This document shows positions 60,089 to 64,000 of a stretch of DNA of 64,000 bases, in pieces. Both the position numbers and the translations under genes were made by a program. Position 1 is the first letter of the stretch; each line of letters starts with the position of its first letter. The DNA is from Candidatus Abyssobacteria bacterium SURF_17 (GTDB lineage Bacteria; Abyssobacteria; SURF-5): NCBI GenBank assembly GCA_003598055.1, contig QZKI01000085.1, forward strand, positions 1 through 64,000, given 5' to 3'. The notes under the pieces were generated by a model. The model made no database searches. It worked only from the letters and a program-made list of their open reading frames with translations, and had not been told where the DNA came from.

Positions 60089-60134
60089 TCCCGCTCCTGA
60101 CGGTTGCCCGCACGGAGCGGGATTCCCTTTTTTT
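60089..60134 (+). terminator. Intrinsic terminator of the two-ferredoxin operon
   Basis: Stem tcccgctcc with ggagcggga (60089-60097, 60114-60122), then an 8-base T-run within ttccctttttttt. It lies eight bases after the stop codon. Confidence 0.85.
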
Positions 60135-60137
60135 CCC

Positions 60138-61199
60138 TCATTCCGGCTCGGGAGCCGGGGAAGCCGCTTCCCCGGAAAGTTCCTGCAGTCTTGAGCGAGC
60201 TTGGTCGGCAAGCTCGTGCATTCCCGCCGCCGTGGCCACAGCCAGAGCCGATTTGTAATTCTCTGCCGCTCTCTTGCCATCGCCCAGTTGTTCGCTGACA
60301 AGCCCGATGCGAAACAGGGTGTCGGCTATGCGGGTGTGATTTGCGGTAAAATCGAAGACTGCGAGCGCGCGGCTGTAATGCGTGAGCGCGTTTGCGTAGT
60401 CTCCTTTTGCCTGGTATGCGGATGCGATGTTGAAGAGGTCGAGCGCTATTGCCTCGGGAAGCTCGAGCTCCTTATCAATCTCAAGGGCTCGCCGGTAATA
60501 GTCTAAGGCGCTATCGGCATTGTTGAGAGAGAGCGAAAGCGTGCCGAGATTGTTGAGGTTGTCGGCCACAGCCATGCGATTGCCTTCCCGCTCATTGATC
60601 CGGAGCGACTGCTCGTACAATTCCCGTGCTTGTTCGCTGTCGCCGGTTTCCTTCATCAGCAGGCCAAGGTTATTGAGCGCTTTGGCTTCGAGTGACCTGA
60701 GCTTGTTTGCCCGGGCTGTTTCCAGAGCCATCTGGTAATGTTGCCTGGCCGCATCGGCGTTTTGCAGGGCCGAATGCGTGGAGCCGATGTTGAGGAGTGT
60801 CGTGGCGATACCTTGGGAATTATGAAGTTCACGGTAAATCGTCAGTGCGCCGCCGTAATTCTCCAGTGCTTTCTCGTAGTCTCCCTGTCGGAGGTGGACG
60901 GTGGCGATGTTGTTGAGGGCATCTGCCACGCCTTCCTGATAATCGATGGAGTTGCTGGCTTCGAGGGCCGCGTTGAACCGGACGAGGGCATCCTCGTAAT
61001 CGCCCTTCTGGTATTGTTGCATCCCCACGCGGAGCAGTCTGTCCGCGCGTTCTGTGCGTGTTGGAGGAGAAATGGTGTGCGCGCAGGCAAGGAAAAGCGA
61101 GGCCGACGCCAGGAAGAAGCAGAGGGACGCCACACCGGCTGCCACGAACAGGGTGTCAGCGCTTCTCGTGGTGGAGACGGGGCCATGTCCGATTCTCAC
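60138..61199 (-). CDS. TPR-repeat lipoprotein-like periplasmic protein
   Basis: The 353-residue protein has an N-terminal membrane/signal segment (about 18-38) ending in LFLACAHT, a plausible but imperfect lipobox. Some seven TPR units follow (GMQQYQKGDYEDALVRFNAAL, ALNNIATVHLRQGDYEKAL, TLLNIGSTHS and so on). It starts at a GTG overlapping the mlaD stop by four bases, so it is coupled to the Mla genes. A role in assembling or anchoring the lipid transporter is an inference. Confidence 0.82.
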   Translation of the reverse strand: MRIGHGPVSTTRSADTLFVAAGVASLCFFLASASLFLACAHTISPPTRTERADRLLRVGMQQYQKGDYEDALVRFNAALEASNSIDYQEGVADALNNIATVHLRQGDYEKALENYGGALTIYRELHNSQGIATTLLNIGSTHSALQNADAARQHYQMALETARANKLRSLEAKALNNLGLLMKETGDSEQARELYEQSLRINEREGNRMAVADNLNNLGTLSLSLNNADSALDYYRRALEIDKELELPEAIALDLFNIASAYQAKGDYANALTHYSRALAVFDFTANHTRIADTLFRIGLVSEQLGDGKRAAENYKSALAVATAAGMHELADQARSRLQELSGEAASPAPEPE

Positions 61200-62257
61200 C
61201 GTGTCACCTCCGGCCGAGCGACGTCGCGGCCGCTTATCGCGATTGGTTCACCCGGTACGGCCGGCTCGAAATAGCCGCGGATGAGCCAACTTCGCTTTGA
61301 CGCATCGATGACCTTTCTCGCCTCTCCTATCGTCTCGTCTGCCGAATCTATGAGCGGGCCTATCCTCGGAGTGGCCTCTCGTATGTCTTCGGAGGCAGCG
61401 GTGAGGTTTGAGGCGATGGTTTCTGCCTCTTTCATCACCGTGCGGCCAGAAGCGATCATTTCGGCAAAATCTTCCGCCGTGTCGGCGGCTTTGCTCGAGA
61501 ACTCGTTGAATTTGTCGACCGAGGATTTTGCCCTCTCCATGATGGCCGGAAACTCGGTTGAGGCTCCTTTGGCATTGCTCGACACAACCTTAAAGTTTTC
61601 CATGGTTACGTTCGCGGAGTCCAAGACAGTCGAAGCTTTCCGGTAGAGGTCATCTCGGGTGAGCAGTGCGCCGAGCGTGCCCTTTCCGGCCCGAGCCTCT
61701 GTTGTGAGGACCTTGACGTTGTCGAGAATAGTGCCCACTTCGCCCGCGGGGTCGGCGAGTTCGTCGGTGAGCTTGGAGATGTTCTTGATTGCGTTTTCCA
61801 TATTTCCGAGGGCGGGCCGCGCCGCTGCGAGCAGTTCGGCCAACTCGAAGATTTCTGATGTTTTAATGGTGCCGCCGTCGGGGATGACGGGCTCTTCCGC
61901 GGAGCCGACCGTGATCTCAATGTATCGGTCGCCCATGAGTCCCATGGTCTTTATTGAAGCAATAGAATCGCCCCGGATTCTTTCTCGCTGCGTTTCGCTG
62001 ATGCTCATTATCACCTGGACCCTGTTCGTGGAGCCGAACGTGACGTCTCTAACGTGTCCGACGTTGATGCCCGCGAGGAGCACGTCGGCGCCTGTTTGCA
62101 GACCTGCAACGGAGTCAAACACTCCGGTTATTTCATAGCGCCTCTCGAAAATGTTCTGGCGTCTTCCTATCAGGGCTACGATTACGAAAAGGAGTGCGAG
62201 CGATGCCAGAACGAATATGCCGACGATCGTCTCCAGTTTTCCTCTGCGCCTTGGCAT
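61196..62257 (-). CDS. mlaD: MlaD-like MCE-domain lipid transport protein
   Basis: MCE proteins form a ring that shuttles phospholipids between membranes. The 353-residue protein has one N-terminal helix (LETIVGIFVLASLALLFVIV), then the MCE domain (about 38-130: FDSVAGLQTGADVLLAGINVGHVRDV, MGLMGDRYIEITVGS), and a long helical tail as in Mce proteins of the longer type. It lies downstream of mlaF and mlaE. Confidence 0.93.
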   Translation of the reverse strand: MPRRRGKLETIVGIFVLASLALLFVIVALIGRRQNIFERRYEITGVFDSVAGLQTGADVLLAGINVGHVRDVTFGSTNRVQVIMSISETQRERIRGDSIASIKTMGLMGDRYIEITVGSAEEPVIPDGGTIKTSEIFELAELLAAARPALGNMENAIKNISKLTDELADPAGEVGTILDNVKVLTTEARAGKGTLGALLTRDDLYRKASTVLDSANVTMENFKVVSSNAKGASTEFPAIMERAKSSVDKFNEFSSKAADTAEDFAEMIASGRTVMKEAETIASNLTAASEDIREATPRIGPLIDSADETIGEARKVIDASKRSWLIRGYFEPAVPGEPIAISGRDVARPEVTR

Positions 62258-62386
62258 GAGCGATACCCTCCTCTTTTCGCTGGTTCGGCCTCGTCGACGA
62301 TAGCATGAATTCTTCTCATACTATGGTGCGACGAGAACAGGCGAGGCAAGCTTCCTCGCGTCCTACCAGGCGGAAATCCTTTGTGA

Positions 62387-63154
62387 TCAGTGCCGAAGAG
62401 AACTCGAATCGAGGAATTCGCGAACATATTCGTTGTCGCTTCGGCGCAATTCCTCCATCGTGCCGACAAACAGGAATTTGCCTTCATGCAAGAGGGCGAG
62501 CCTGTCAGCCACATGGCTCGCGCAAATGAGGTCGTGCGTGACGACGATTGATGTGATCTTCAGCTCATGCTGGAGCCTGACTATCAGCTCCGAGATGGTC
62601 TTCGCACGGATTGGGTCGAGCCCCGTGGTCGGTTCATCATATACGACGATTTGGGGCTCGAGCGCGATTGCGCGTGCGAGCGCAGCTCGTTTCTGCATGC
62701 CTCCGCTCAGTTCCGATGGCATTTTGTCCTCCGCGCCTTCGAGCTCGACCATGGAGAGTTTCTGCCGCACGACATCCCGTATTTGTTCCTCAGTGAGATT
62801 CAGGTGGTGCCTGATGGCAAACGAGATATTTTCTCCGATCGTCATCGAGTCGTACAGTGCCGACCCCTGGAAGAGGAACCCGATCTTGAGCCGCACTTCA
62901 TCCCACTGGCTGTCGCGGGTGAAGGCTGTCACATCCTGACCATCAATCATGATGCGTCCCGAATCCGGTTCCAGCAAGCCCACGAGCAGATTCATCAAGA
63001 CGGTTTTGCCGCTGCCGCTGGCGCCGAGTATGACAACGGTTTCTCCCTCGCGTATTTCGAGCGTGATGCCACTGAGGACGGTTTGGCCGTTGAAGCTTTT
63101 CGTCACGTTTTCAATTCTGATTATCGGGGAAGATTGTCTGGTATCTTCGTCCAT
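62387..63154 (-). CDS. mlaF: MlaF-like lipid transport ATPase
   Basis: The 255-residue ABC ATPase has Walker A GASGSGKT, signature LSGGMQKR, Walker B IVVYDEPTTGLDP and an H-loop VTHDLI. The sequence around (FLFQGSALYDSMTIGENI) is typical of MlaF. It lies between mlaE and mlaD, as usual. Confidence 0.95.
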   Translation of the reverse strand: MDEDTRQSSPIIRIENVTKSFNGQTVLSGITLEIREGETVVILGASGSGKTVLMNLLVGLLEPDSGRIMIDGQDVTAFTRDSQWDEVRLKIGFLFQGSALYDSMTIGENISFAIRHHLNLTEEQIRDVVRQKLSMVELEGAEDKMPSELSGGMQKRAALARAIALEPQIVVYDEPTTGLDPIRAKTISELIVRLQHELKITSIVVTHDLICASHVADRLALLHEGKFLFVGTMEELRRSDNEYVREFLDSSSLRH

Positions 63155-63180
63155 GTTTCCGTCCGGCCACTAATGCGCGT

Positions 63181-63966
63181 TCAAGAGCCAAAAATCCAGA
63201 GCAGAATCCTTGTGAGGATGACATCGGAAATCATGATCAGGAGGGAAGCGGTGACAACGCTCGACTTCGTCGAGTTGCCGACGCCCTCGGTCCCTCCCGT
63301 TGTTTCGAAGCCGTAGTAGCTTGCGACGGTGCCCACGAGCATGCCGAAGATGATGGTCTTGAGCAGGCCGGGGATGACGTCGCTGAGGGTAATGTATTTC
63401 AAAGTGAAAGACGTATAGAGATAAGGGCTTATGTCGCCCTGCGTTACCCCGATGATGAATCCGCCGAAAACGCCGAGCACATCGGCTATGATCGTAAGGA
63501 GCGGGACGGCAATCATGCAGGCGACGACACGCGTGACGACCAGGTAGCGGATGGGGTTGACGGCGGAAACTGTGAGTGCATCTATCTGACGTGTCACCTT
63601 CATCGAACCGAGTTCGGCGCTGATTCCGGAACCCGCTCTGCCGGCGACCATAAGCCCGGTGAGAACGGGCCCGAGTTCCTTCACGACTGCGAGGCCGACG
63701 CCGACGGAGACATAGTTCACCGCGCCGAAAGCCTGGAGCGTTCCTATGGTTTGCATTGCCATTACGAGCCCGACTGAAAGCGCGACGGTGCTTGTCAGCA
63801 GAAGCGACATGACGCCGATGGTATAGACCTGCCGGACGGTCTCGGCGAGGTAGAAGCGGGGGGTCACGCATTTTCTCATTATGTCGACCCAGAAGAGAAA
63901 CATGCGGCCGGCAGAGTTAGCATAGGAGATGAGGTAACTGCCTAACGTGCGCGCGACAATTTCCAT
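63181..63966 (-). CDS. mlaE: MlaE-like lipid transport permease
   Basis: The 261-residue permease has about five membrane helices and the family motifs MAMQTIGTLQAFGA, KELGPVLTGLMVAGRAGSGISAELGSMKVTRQIDAL, and a C-terminal EGVGNSTKSSVVTAS. It is the first visible gene of the operon mlaE-mlaF-mlaD-TPR; the promoter is outside or at the window edge. The transporter moves phospholipids between outer and inner membranes. Confidence 0.95.
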   Translation of the reverse strand: MEIVARTLGSYLISYANSAGRMFLFWVDIMRKCVTPRFYLAETVRQVYTIGVMSLLLTSTVALSVGLVMAMQTIGTLQAFGAVNYVSVGVGLAVVKELGPVLTGLMVAGRAGSGISAELGSMKVTRQIDALTVSAVNPIRYLVVTRVVACMIAVPLLTIIADVLGVFGGFIIGVTQGDISPYLYTSFTLKYITLSDVIPGLLKTIIFGMLVGTVASYYGFETTGGTEGVGNSTKSSVVTASLLIMISDVILTRILLWIFGS

Positions 63967-64000
63967 CGTTGGGTGTCTGCGATTGTCCCGGTGGTGATTT

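Overview
The window reads as ordinary chromosome from an uncultivated, Gram-negative, anaerobically respiring bacterium with mid-50s GC. The evidence is an Mla-type outer-membrane lipid transport operon, the futalosine route to menaquinone, a membrane cytochrome b with two undecaheme-type cytochromes c, a tungsten aldehyde:ferredoxin oxidoreductase, a cobalamin-binding mutase subunit, a Ser/Thr kinase fused to a sulfatase-modifying-factor domain, and very large PAS-rich signalling proteins. A candidate phylum from the subsurface (Abyssubacteria, Omnitrophota or Hydrogenedentota-like) would fit, but the sequence alone does not settle the taxonomy. I saw no rRNA, tRNA, CRISPR array, prophage or complete insertion sequence.

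Layout. 1-309: start of an ADP-forming acyl-CoA synthetase (minus, truncated by the window edge). 995-3770: an autoregulated TetR gene, a membrane fusion protein and an ABC ATPase with no permease. 4203-8491: mqnE-mqnA-mqnC and a GH1 glycosidase in one tight run. 8544-22187 (minus): a 1683-residue histidine kinase with eight PAS domains and one GAF domain, its NtrC-type regulator, then a sigma-54-type promoter in front of a small receiver-like protein, a cupin, a glycerol-1-phosphate dehydrogenase-like enzyme, a threonine synthase-like enzyme, RidA, a PIG-L deacetylase, a ceramidase-like protein and an FHA protein. 22680-29035: sulfatase, DUF72, secreted archaemetzincin, radical SAM enzyme and a convergent restriction-modification pair. 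29270-32664 (minus): the cytochrome operon. 33021-35945: small metabolic and hypothetical genes. 36430-39248: rpsB-tsf-pyrH-frr. 39544-43602: two hydrolases and the kinase/SUMF1 fusion. 43811-46956: YqeY and bioD-bioA. 47212-49598: PAP2 phosphatase and a GT39 transferase. 49632-57013 (minus): AOR, FAD oxidoreductase, phosphodiesterase, glycyl-tRNA synthetase with an attenuator-like leader, and a large membrane protein. 57144-60080: DJ-1/PfpI protein, then a two-ferredoxin module of unknown role. 60138-63966 (minus): mlaE-mlaF-mlaD and a TPR lipoprotein.

The most striking non-coding feature is a dense population of short palindromic elements, about 25 copies in 64 kb. One large class shares GTAGG...CCTAC ends around interchangeable palindromic cores. 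Others carry long inverted arms, and one sits in frame inside bioA. A 34-bp direct repeat around one cluster shows that the end of the threonine synthase-like gene was duplicated when about 330 bp was inserted. Other points of interest are a sigma-54 promoter with an upstream palindrome beside the NtrC regulator gene, a 14-codon leader ORF before the FHA gene, a three-hairpin leader before glyS containing a T-box-like motif, a nearly leaderless methyltransferase gene with a tandem octamer in its promoter, and two paralogous cytochromes of which one has CX3CH and CX4CH haem sites.
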